Positions 16,813-23,053 of a stretch of 64,000 nucleotides of DNA are shown in pieces. The translations under genes were made by a program, and so were the position numbers. Under the pieces are notes generated by a model. The model saw only the letters and a list, made by a program, of their open reading frames with translations. It ran no database searches and was not told where the DNA came from. Source of the DNA: Bacteroides ovatus (GTDB lineage Bacteria; Bacteroidota; Bacteroidia; Bacteroidales; Bacteroidaceae); the NCBI RefSeq assembly GCF_001314995.1, contig NZ_CP012938.1:6408490-6472489 (forward strand), written 5' to 3'. Position 1 is the first letter of the stretch. Every line of letters starts with the position of its first letter.

Positions 16813-18561
16813 ATGAAGAAATATATATTCCTGATAGTGACAGTCGTTTGTCTATTTGCATGTAAGGACGGCGATGAAGTGCGGCAGACAACCTCCCCGG
16901 AGGCTTCTTTTTCTATAGATAAAGAAGAATATACGGTCGGTGATATCGTTTATCTGACTGATGAATCAGTAAAGACGGAAGGAGAGATAGTAGAGTACTT
17001 CTGGCATTTTGGATTTGAGGGGGAAGGGAATAGGGCTACTACTAAAGATGCGTCCGTTTTGTATAAGAAAGCTGGAGCCTATGTTATTAAATTAACCGTG
17101 ACAGATGAATTCGGAGGATATGCAACTGCATCCCATACTGTTGTGATTCGTCCGACGAATATGCCTCCGGTTACAGACTTCAGCTATAGCCCTGCCATTT
17201 GTAAAGTGAATGAGAAAGTTCAATTTACCGATAAGTCTGTGGATGAGGATGGAGAAGTAGTTGCTTACGAGTGGGACTTTGGCAATGGACAGACCTCTCA
17301 AGAAAAAGACCCGGAAATAACTTTCACGACAACTGGATTTGTAACAGTAAAGCTGACAACTACTGATGATCGTGGAGCTACTAATACAAAACAAGCTACT
17401 CTGTACGTTCGTGACACCTCCATATCCGGAGTGACGATTCTTTGGGACAAGACGTTTGAGACATCTTCTTCTTTACGATCCATATCCCCTGCTGTAGGTG
17501 ACAACGGGGATGTATATGTGTCATCCAATGCACTCCACCTTTTTGCTTATTCGCCGTCTGGAGAGCAAAAATGGATGTTTGATTTAAGTAAGGACGGAGG
17601 AGCTGGAGATCAAGGTTCGTCTCCTATGGTAGGTGCGGACGGAACTATTTATATGGGTGCGAGTACAACAGACAAAAACATAAGCAGCAGTCTGTATGCT
17701 ATTCATCCGGATGGGACACAGAAGTGGAGATACGAACTAGGTATTGGTACTAATATTCCCTATATCTCTCCTGCTTTGTCTCGTGATGGTAATATCTTGA
17801 TTGGAAATAGAGGGACGGATGGTTCTGTACATATGGTTGACCGTAGTTCCGGCAGACAACTTTGGAGACGCAAATCTCCCAATGGTGGTGCTAATGGTGG
17901 TATATCGGTTGGACAGAATGGAGTTATCCATTCAGCCTTGTCGGGAGCGAACGGATTTGCCCGTACTACGCAAGATGGTGTGAACTTGTCTCCTAATCTA
18001 GGGAAAGGAAATACGGCTGCTGCTGTATATCCCGCTATTGATGCGCAAGGAAATGTATATGTGGCATTTTCAGAGGGAGTGGTTGCTGCTTATGATAACC
18101 AGGGTAATGAGCTATGGAGATATCCGGCGAGTGGTACTATGGGCAAGATTGACCAGGGAGGACCGGCTATCGGTGCTGACGGAACCATCTATGTGGGTAC
18201 AAAGAATCCGAATGCCCAAGTTGTTGCCCTGACTAAAGGAGGAGCAAAAAAATGGAGTTATTCCTCTGTCGCTGAAATAGGAACAACACCGGCTATAGAC
18301 AGTGACGGAAATATTCACATATGTGATGATGGCGGTAACTATATAATATTGAATGCTGATGGTACGGAGAAATATAAGAGACAATTAGGTTCTAAAATTT
18401 GGTCGTCACCAGTCATTGCTGACTATGGTATTGTGTATGTCACGTATGAGGATAATGGTGCCTGCAAATTGATAGCTATTGATTGTGGTATTGAAGGGCC
18501 TGCAAATTCACCATGGGCACAGCGCGGACAGAATGCAAAAAGAAATGCTTTACAAAAATAA
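16813..18561 (+). CDS. Lipoprotein with two PKD domains and a PQQ-like beta-propeller
   Basis: About 582 residues from the ATG at 16813, chosen because it directly begins a lipoprotein signal (MKKYIFLIVTVVCLFAC, Cys17); an in-frame ATG at 16798 would add five residues. Two PKD domains follow (about 25-110 and 115-200; the second has the hallmark YEWDFGNG). Residues about 210-580 form a repeat array of the PQQ/quinoprotein beta-propeller type, with recurring motifs such as DGTIYVG and QKWRYE. No PQQ-dehydrogenase catalytic residues could be identified, so a binding or scaffold role at the surface is more likely than redox catalysis. It is co-transcribed with the two phosphodiesterases. Confidence 0.8.
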   Translation: MKKYIFLIVTVVCLFACKDGDEVRQTTSPEASFSIDKEEYTVGDIVYLTDESVKTEGEIVEYFWHFGFEGEGNRATTKDASVLYKKAGAYVIKLTVTDEFGGYATASHTVVIRPTNMPPVTDFSYSPAICKVNEKVQFTDKSVDEDGEVVAYEWDFGNGQTSQEKDPEITFTTTGFVTVKLTTTDDRGATNTKQATLYVRDTSISGVTILWDKTFETSSSLRSISPAVGDNGDVYVSSNALHLFAYSPSGEQKWMFDLSKDGGAGDQGSSPMVGADGTIYMGASTTDKNISSSLYAIHPDGTQKWRYELGIGTNIPYISPALSRDGNILIGNRGTDGSVHMVDRSSGRQLWRRKSPNGGANGGISVGQNGVIHSALSGANGFARTTQDGVNLSPNLGKGNTAAAVYPAIDAQGNVYVAFSEGVVAAYDNQGNELWRYPASGTMGKIDQGGPAIGADGTIYVGTKNPNAQVVALTKGGAKKWSYSSVAEIGTTPAIDSDGNIHICDDGGNYIILNADGTEKYKRQLGSKIWSSPVIADYGIVYVTYEDNGACKLIAIDCGIEGPANSPWAQRGQNAKRNALQK

Positions 18562-18567
18562 AAAGAT

Positions 18568-19473
18568 ATGCTTAGAAAGATAAATATATTAATAGCTTTA
18601 ACCCTTCTGATAATAGGAGGGTTAGAGGCACAGAATCATTCGGATAAAATAATTGCGAATCTACAGAAGCCTGCAAGTAATTCAGTTTTAGTTGTTTCTC
18701 ATCGAGCTGACTGGCGTAATGCTCCGGAGAACTCCCTGCAGGCTATCCAGAATTGTATTGATATGGGGGTAGATGTAATTGAAATCGATCTGAAGAAAAC
18801 CAAGGATGGACATCTGATTTTGATGCATGACAAGAAAATTGATCGTACTACAACAGGAAAAGGTTATCCGGCAGACTATACATTGGAAGAATTACGTCAG
18901 TTCCGTTTGAAAAGTGGTACAGGGCATAAAACAGCTCATTTGATACCGACATTGGAAGAAGTAATGTCATTATGTAAAGGTAAGATCCTTGTTAATATTG
19001 ATAAAGGCTATGATTACTTCAAAGATGTATATGCTGTTTTGAAAGAAACAGGAACTGTTCAGCAATGTATTATTAAAGCCGGACTTCCTTATGAACAAGT
19101 CAAGGCTGAAAACGGTGATGTATTGGATAAGGTAATCTTCATGCCTATTGTACAACTTCATAAAGACGGGGCGGAAGCTGTCATTGATAGTTATCAGACA
19201 CATATGAAACCTGCTGCTTATGAATTAGTGTTTGATAGTGACAGTCCGGAGATTCTTAATTTGATAAAGAAAGTACGTAATACAGGCTCTAATCTTTTTA
19301 TAAATTCGCTTTGGCCCGAACTATGTGGCGGGCATGACGACGACCGTGCAGTAGAACTTCATCAGCCGGATGAAAGTTGGGGGTGGATAATTGGCCAGGG
19401 AGCCAAGCTAATTCAAACAGACCGCCCAGCTCTATTATTAGAGTATCTACGCGAAAAGAAACTTCACGACTAA
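18568..19473 (+). CDS. Secreted glycerophosphodiester phosphodiesterase
   Basis: 301 residues with a signal peptide ending near residue 21 (GGLEAQ) and no lipobox. The GDPD barrel covers about 38-298, with catalytic His45-Arg46 (SHRAD), Glu72, Asp74 (EIDL) and His87 (MHDK). It is probably periplasmic and should release glycerol-3-phosphate for the transporter encoded next (19487). It starts 6 bp after the preceding stop. It shares the IDRTTTGKG segment with the upstream GDPD, so the pair are paralogues with different N-terminal parts. Confidence 0.9.
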   Translation: MLRKINILIALTLLIIGGLEAQNHSDKIIANLQKPASNSVLVVSHRADWRNAPENSLQAIQNCIDMGVDVIEIDLKKTKDGHLILMHDKKIDRTTTGKGYPADYTLEELRQFRLKSGTGHKTAHLIPTLEEVMSLCKGKILVNIDKGYDYFKDVYAVLKETGTVQQCIIKAGLPYEQVKAENGDVLDKVIFMPIVQLHKDGAEAVIDSYQTHMKPAAYELVFDSDSPEILNLIKKVRNTGSNLFINSLWPELCGGHDDDRAVELHQPDESWGWIIGQGAKLIQTDRPALLLEYLREKKLHD

Positions 19474-19486
19474 ACGCACTTTCTTC

Positions 19487-20842
19487 ATGTTGAAACAACT
19501 AATCAATTTTTACAAGGTCTCTTCGCCGAGACCTTGTAACGGAGAAGCTTTGTCTTCATCCGATGCTCGCCGTCTGAAGTTTCTGAAATGGTCTACTTTC
19601 CTTTCTGCGACTTTTGGTTACGGTATGTATTATGTGTGCCGTCTTAGCCTGAATGTCGTAAAGAAACCTATTGTAGATGAAGGCATTTTTTCGGAAACAG
19701 AGTTAGGCATCATAGGTTCCGTATTGTTTTTCACCTATGCCATCGGAAAATTCACGAACGGTTTCCTTGCCGACCGTAGTAATATCAACCGTTTTATGAC
19801 TACCGGTTTATTGATAACTGCTTTGGTTAACCTCTGTCTCGGTTTTACTAATTCTTTTATCCTGTTCGCTATCCTTTGGGGGATTAGCGGCTGGTTTCAA
19901 TCTATGGGAGCAGCCTCTTGTGTAGTAGGGCTTTCTCGTTGGTTCACGGACAAAGAGCGCGGTTCATACTATGGCTTTTGGTCTGCGAGCCATAATATCG
20001 GCGAAGCGTTGACTTTTCTGATAATAGCCTCAATTGTCAGTGTGTTGGGCTGGCGGTATGGTTTCTTCGGAGCCGGTATAGTGGGATTGATAGGAGCGTT
20101 GATAGTCTGGAAGTTCTTCCATGATACTCCCGAAAGCATGGGGTTCCCTTCGGTGAATGTTCCCAAACAGAAAAAGGAAATGAGTGAGACAGAAACGGCT
20201 GATTTTAATAAAGCACAGCGTCAGGTATTGCTGATGCCTGCCATTTGGATACTGGCTCTTTCGAGTGCTTTTATGTATATCAGTCGTTATGCTATCAATA
20301 GTTGGGGCGTTTTTTATTTGGAAGCTCAAAAGGGTTACTCCACCTTGGATGCCAGTTTTATCATTTCTATTTGTCCGGTCTGTGGTATAATTGGTACTAT
20401 GTTTTCAGGTGTTATTTCTGATAAGTTATTTGGTGGACGTCGCAATGTTCCTGCGTTAATTTTCGGATTGATGAATGTGTTTGCTCTTTGTTTGTTTCTC
20501 TTAGTTCCGGGAGCTCATTTTTGGATAGACGTGTTGGCAATGGTTCTTTTCGGTTTAGGTATCGGAGTTTTGATCTGTTTTCTGGGTGGTTTGATGGCAG
20601 TGGATATTGCTCCCCGTAATGCTTCGGGTGCTGCATTGGGAGTAGTCGGTATTGCCAGTTATATCGGTGCCGGATTGCAGGACGTGATGAGCGGTATTCT
20701 GATAGAAGGGCAAAAAACGGTTCAGAATGGCGTTGATGTTTATGACTTTACTTATATCAATTGGTTTTGGATTGGTGCTGCTTTGCTTTCGGTGTTGTTT
20801 GCTTTGCTGGTATGGAATGCAAAATCAAAAGAAGTGGATTAA
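19487..20842 (+). CDS. GlpT-like organophosphate:phosphate antiporter (MFS)
   Basis: 451 residues, 12 expected membrane helices, OPA family of the major facilitator superfamily. The residues that bind phosphate in E. coli GlpT have counterparts: Arg52 (YYVCRLSLN), His169 (SASHNIGEA) and Arg267 (YISRYAINSW). It should take up glycerol-3-phosphate, or a similar phosphate ester, in exchange for phosphate across the inner membrane. It begins 13 bp after the GDPD gene and ends the operon before a terminator. The combination of GDPDs and GlpT-like carrier is the main reason to assign the locus to glycerophosphodiesters. UhpC-like hexose-phosphate transport is the alternative. Confidence 0.88.
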   Translation: MLKQLINFYKVSSPRPCNGEALSSSDARRLKFLKWSTFLSATFGYGMYYVCRLSLNVVKKPIVDEGIFSETELGIIGSVLFFTYAIGKFTNGFLADRSNINRFMTTGLLITALVNLCLGFTNSFILFAILWGISGWFQSMGAASCVVGLSRWFTDKERGSYYGFWSASHNIGEALTFLIIASIVSVLGWRYGFFGAGIVGLIGALIVWKFFHDTPESMGFPSVNVPKQKKEMSETETADFNKAQRQVLLMPAIWILALSSAFMYISRYAINSWGVFYLEAQKGYSTLDASFIISICPVCGIIGTMFSGVISDKLFGGRRNVPALIFGLMNVFALCLFLLVPGAHFWIDVLAMVLFGLGIGVLICFLGGLMAVDIAPRNASGAALGVVGIASYIGAGLQDVMSGILIEGQKTVQNGVDVYDFTYINWFWIGAALLSVLFALLVWNAKSKEVD

Positions 20843-20892
20843 AGTGAGTACATTAGGTTAGAATATAAGTCTTTGTTTTCGAGGTATTAGAC

Positions 20893-20948
20893 ACCATTCC
20901 GGGAAGTAAGTAATGATTGCTTATCTTTCTGGAATGGCTTTTTTATAA
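20893..20948 (+). terminator. Terminator of the glycerophosphodiester operon
   Basis: CCATTCCGGGAAG / CTTTCTGGAATGG with a smaller TAAG/CTTA pair inside, followed by a T-rich stretch. Confidence 0.8.
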
Positions 20949-20968
20949 TCAATTAAATAGAAAGTTTT

Positions 20969-21103
20969 ATGGAAAATTCATTGAATGATGAATTATTGTG
21001 TTCATTGAAAGATGAACTTCGTGAAGTAACCGCACAAATCAATGTGCATAGTGAAAAATTAATGGATCTGCTCGACCAAAAAAAAGAATCGTCGGTCAAC
21101 TGA
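20969..21103 (+). CDS. Small hypothetical protein, 5' part of a split gene
   Basis: 44 residues, starting MENSLNDELLCSLKDELREV, helical and charged, of unknown function. It stops at a TGA 15 bases after an A8 run (21078-21085). A -1 shift on that run avoids the stop and reads through 21086-21111 without interruption into the 81-residue frame at 21112, giving one protein of about 126 residues. So this and the next entry are probably one gene. It is either joined by programmed frameshifting, broken by a homopolymer mutation, or affected by a sequencing error. Confidence 0.55.
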   Translation: MENSLNDELLCSLKDELREVTAQINVHSEKLMDLLDQKKESSVN

Positions 21104-21141
21104 CTCGAGAGATGTCGCATCTCCCGCCTGTCATCATCGAG
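21078..21141 (+). promoter_or_regulatory. Candidate -1 ribosomal frameshift site
   Basis: In the zero frame the run reads A_AAA_AAA followed by G, the classic slippery heptamer pattern. A two-layer hairpin follows: CTCGA (21104-21108) with TCGAG (21137-21141) outside and GAGATG/CATCTC (21109-21114, 21118-21123) inside. The spacer from slip site to hairpin (about 18-23 nt) is longer than the usual 5-9. Confidence 0.35.
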
Positions 21142-21357
21142 TATCGGGGAAATCCGAAGCAATATGTCTCTGTTGTGCTCGATGCCATCAATCAGGGTAG
21201 GTTGACGTATGACGGAATAGCAAATTGCGAACAGACTTTTCGTGCGTTAGCAAGCGTTGTAGATGTGATAAGCCCTAAGAATGGGAAAACGCTTAGTGTA
21301 GAGACGCTGGTGTCTTATGAGAAGAAAAAGCGTGCTGGAGAATTTGAGGAAAAATAA
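21112..21357 (+). CDS. Hypothetical protein, 3' part of a split gene
   Basis: 81 residues from ATG 21112, with no recognised domain. The frame is open well upstream of this ATG, back through the A8 run at 21078, and is -1 relative to the preceding 44-residue frame. The upstream residues (RIVGQLTREMSHLPPV) look like natural protein continuing into this frame. It lies directly upstream of two toxin-antitoxin pairs but has no sequence sign of being part of them. Confidence 0.5.
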   Translation: MSHLPPVIIEYRGNPKQYVSVVLDAINQGRLTYDGIANCEQTFRALASVVDVISPKNGKTLSVETLVSYEKKKRAGEFEEK

Positions 21358-21374
21358 TATAAAATAAAAAGACG

Positions 21375-21409
21375 ATTGTTGTATAGTTGAACAACAATTC
21401 GTATATTTG
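21375..21409 (+). promoter_or_regulatory. Promoter/operator of first toxin-antitoxin pair
   Basis: A perfect 7-bp inverted repeat ATTGTTG/CAACAAT (21375-21381, 21392-21398) lies where the -33 region should be, followed by -7 box TATATTTG (21402-21409). The ATG at 21414 is only 4 bases after the box, so the mRNA is expected to be almost leaderless. The palindrome is a likely antitoxin-binding operator. Confidence 0.6.
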
Positions 21410-21413
21410 CAGT

Positions 21414-21767
21414 ATGGAAAAGAAACGTAAGATCCGTACATACGGAGGTTACTTTGAGGCTTTCATGGAGACTTTAACCGAAAAGGAACAAGATAAAATC
21501 CAGTATGGACTACTCTTGTTGAAAACACAAGAAAGACTCTCCACTAAATTTGTAAAATTTGTTCAGGACGGAGTTTTTGAACTTCGTACAGAATATAATG
21601 GTAATATATACCGGGTATTTTTCATTTTTGATGATGGAAATATTGTAGTGTTGTTTAATGGCTTTCAAAAGAAGTCGCAAAAAACACCGGGTAGTGAAAT
21701 AGATAAAGCATTAAAAATAAAGGAGGAATATTATGCAGATAAACAATCATCAAATAGTAGATTATGA
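21414..21767 (+). CDS. RelE/HigB-like toxin (phage Gp49-like family)
   Basis: 117 residues from ATG 21414. A TTG at 21387 extends the frame but would put the -7 box inside the gene. The sequence fits the RelE/ParE-superfamily Gp49-like (HigB) toxins: a basic N-terminus, LLKTQERLSTKFVKFVQDG, then the beta-sheet core FELRTEYNGNIYRVFFIFDDGNIVVLFNGF. Related toxins cut mRNA on the ribosome. The toxin gene comes first and overlaps the antitoxin gene by 35 bp, the HigBA order. Confidence 0.82.
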   Translation: MEKKRKIRTYGGYFEAFMETLTEKEQDKIQYGLLLLKTQERLSTKFVKFVQDGVFELRTEYNGNIYRVFFIFDDGNIVVLFNGFQKKSQKTPGSEIDKALKIKEEYYADKQSSNSRL

Positions 21768-22035
21768 CGCTGTTCTTGATGCGAAATTTGGAGCAGAAGG
21801 TACTCCCGAACGTGCGGAAGCAGAAGAAAAAGCGTATGCTTTCTACACCGGGCAAATTATCGAAGACGCAAGGAAAAAGGCTAAGATTACTCAAGCAGAA
21901 TTAGCCCGGCGTATCGGTTCCGATCGTTCTTATATTTCAAGAGTGGAAAGTGGTCAGACAGAACCTAAGGTTTCTACTTTCTATCGCATCATGAATGCGT
22001 TAGGTTGTAGGATCGAATTTTCGATGTCTTTATAA
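21733..22035 (+). CDS. HigA-like antitoxin with XRE-type HTH
   Basis: 100 residues. The N-terminal 40 residues are probably the toxin-binding part, followed by a Cro/C1-type HTH (about 40-95; ITQAELARRIGSDRSYISRVESG). It is expected to neutralise the adjacent toxin and repress the shared promoter through the palindrome at 21375-21398. The 35-bp overlap with the toxin gene implies coupled translation. Confidence 0.85.
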   Translation: MQINNHQIVDYDAVLDAKFGAEGTPERAEAEEKAYAFYTGQIIEDARKKAKITQAELARRIGSDRSYISRVESGQTEPKVSTFYRIMNALGCRIEFSMSL

Positions 22036-22071
22036 GAAGCGAATCTTTTTTATCCATAATTGCGAATATCG

Positions 22072-22111
22072 GAATATAATTTTGAAAATTGGAATTATAT
22101 TCTTATTTTTG
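22072..22111 (+). promoter_or_regulatory. Promoter/operator of second toxin-antitoxin pair
   Basis: A perfect 10-bp inverted repeat GAATATAATT/AATTATATTC (22072-22081, 22093-22102) precedes a -7 box TATTTTTG (22104-22111). This gives the second pair its own control region. Confidence 0.6.
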
Positions 22112-22133
22112 TTGCATGATAAGTGAGTAACTA

Positions 22134-22427
22134 ATGAGAATATTTACAGAACAAGCGTTAAGAGAATATGCAGAGGAGCATCCCGATTCAAAAGTTGCTT
22201 TGCAAGAATGGGTTACTATAGTAAAGAAAAGTGAATGGGCTTGTTTCGCTGATATAAAGAAGACCTTTAATAGTGCCGACAGTGTAGGTAACCAGCATTA
22301 TGTTTTCAATGTTAAAGGGAATAATTATCGCTTGGTAGTAGTGGTGAAGTTCACTGTAAAGTTTGTATATATTCGCTTTATTGGTACTCATAAAGAATAT
22401 GATAAAATAGATTGTGCTAATATTTGA
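22134..22427 (+). CDS. HigB-type mRNA-interferase toxin
   Basis: 97 residues of the HigB_toxin family within the RelE superfamily. Recognisable segments are WACFADIKKTFNSADSVG, then the core NQHYVFNVKGNNYRLVVVVKF and the C-terminal VYIRFIGTHKEYDKID. It is likely to degrade translated mRNA when its antitoxin is lost. The antitoxin gene follows 4 bases after the stop. It is clearly a different subfamily from the toxin at 21414. Confidence 0.9.
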   Translation: MRIFTEQALREYAEEHPDSKVALQEWVTIVKKSEWACFADIKKTFNSADSVGNQHYVFNVKGNNYRLVVVVKFTVKFVYIRFIGTHKEYDKIDCANI

Positions 22428-22431
22428 AAAT

Positions 22432-22797
22432 ATGACAAAGATAGAAAACCAAAACCAGTATGAATGGGCTGTAAAGAGAGTGGAGGATCTTCTTCCGTTA
22501 GTGAAGGATGATACTCCTTTGAATGATCCTAACAGCATCGAGTTGGAACTTCTTTCTAATCTTGTTGCCGATTATTCAGAGGAACACTTTTCTTTGGGAG
22601 AACCTTCGCTTGTGGATGTTCTGAAGCTTCGTATGTACGAAATGGGGCTCAATCAGAAATCACTGTCACAACTGATAGGAGTTAGTCCTTCGCGTCTTAG
22701 TGACTACATTTCCGGAAAATGTGAGCCGACATTGAAAGTGGCTCGTGAAATAAGTAAAAAGCTGAATATTGATGCTAGTATTGTGCTAGGAGTATAA
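22432..22797 (+). CDS. HigA-type antitoxin with C-terminal XRE HTH
   Basis: 121 residues from ATG 22432; an upstream in-frame GTG at 22414 would overlap the toxin gene. The N-terminal part (1-60) is acidic and probably wraps the toxin. The HTH (about 65-118; LNQKSLSQLIGVSPSRLSDYISG) should bind the palindrome at 22072-22102. The architecture is that of the HigA antitoxins paired with this HigB family. Confidence 0.9.
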   Translation: MTKIENQNQYEWAVKRVEDLLPLVKDDTPLNDPNSIELELLSNLVADYSEEHFSLGEPSLVDVLKLRMYEMGLNQKSLSQLIGVSPSRLSDYISGKCEPTLKVAREISKKLNIDASIVLGV

Positions 22798-22810
22798 CTT
22801 CGATTCAGAT

Positions 22811-22876
22811 TAAAAAAAACATGGTGGGAAATTTGAAAAAGATAACTGTCTTTTTCAAATTTCCCACCGTTTTTTT
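22811..22876. terminator. Strong bidirectional terminator after the second toxin-antitoxin pair
   Basis: A perfect 20-bp stem GGTGGGAAATTTGAAAAAGA (22823-22842) with its complement at 22849-22868 and a 6-base loop. It is preceded by eight As and followed by seven Ts, so it can work on both strands. Confidence 0.88.
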
Positions 22877-22900
22877 GAGGAAGAAAGAGGAAGAAAAAGG

Positions 22901-23032
22901 AAAAAGGTGAGGGTAGGTGAGGGTAAATTTCTAACATTCGTATTTTTTTTTTTAGAAGAAAATAGAAGAATAGAAATAAGAAATATAAAAATGAAAAGTT
23001 GCAAAAGTACCCTCACCAACCCTCACCTTTTT
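22901..23032. repeat. 25-bp inverted repeat made of tandem GGTGAGGGTA units, flanking 82 bp of AT-rich DNA
   Basis: The left arm (22901-22925) is AAAAA followed by GGTGAGGGTA twice. The right arm (23008-23032) is its reverse complement with one central mismatch. The 82 bp between is extremely A/T-rich (12 Ts in a row near 22946). The right arm ends 21 bp from the stop codon of the VirE-like gene. Both arms read CACCTTTTT outward. It may be a terminator structure, an element boundary or an invertible switch. Confidence 0.75.
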
Positions 23033-23053
23033 GCGTGCGAAGGAGATGAAATC

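Noticed and set aside
22901..23032. CRISPR-like reading of the GGTGAGGGTA repeats
   Set aside because: Only two short copies per arm, no spacers of regular length, and the arms are inverted, not direct.
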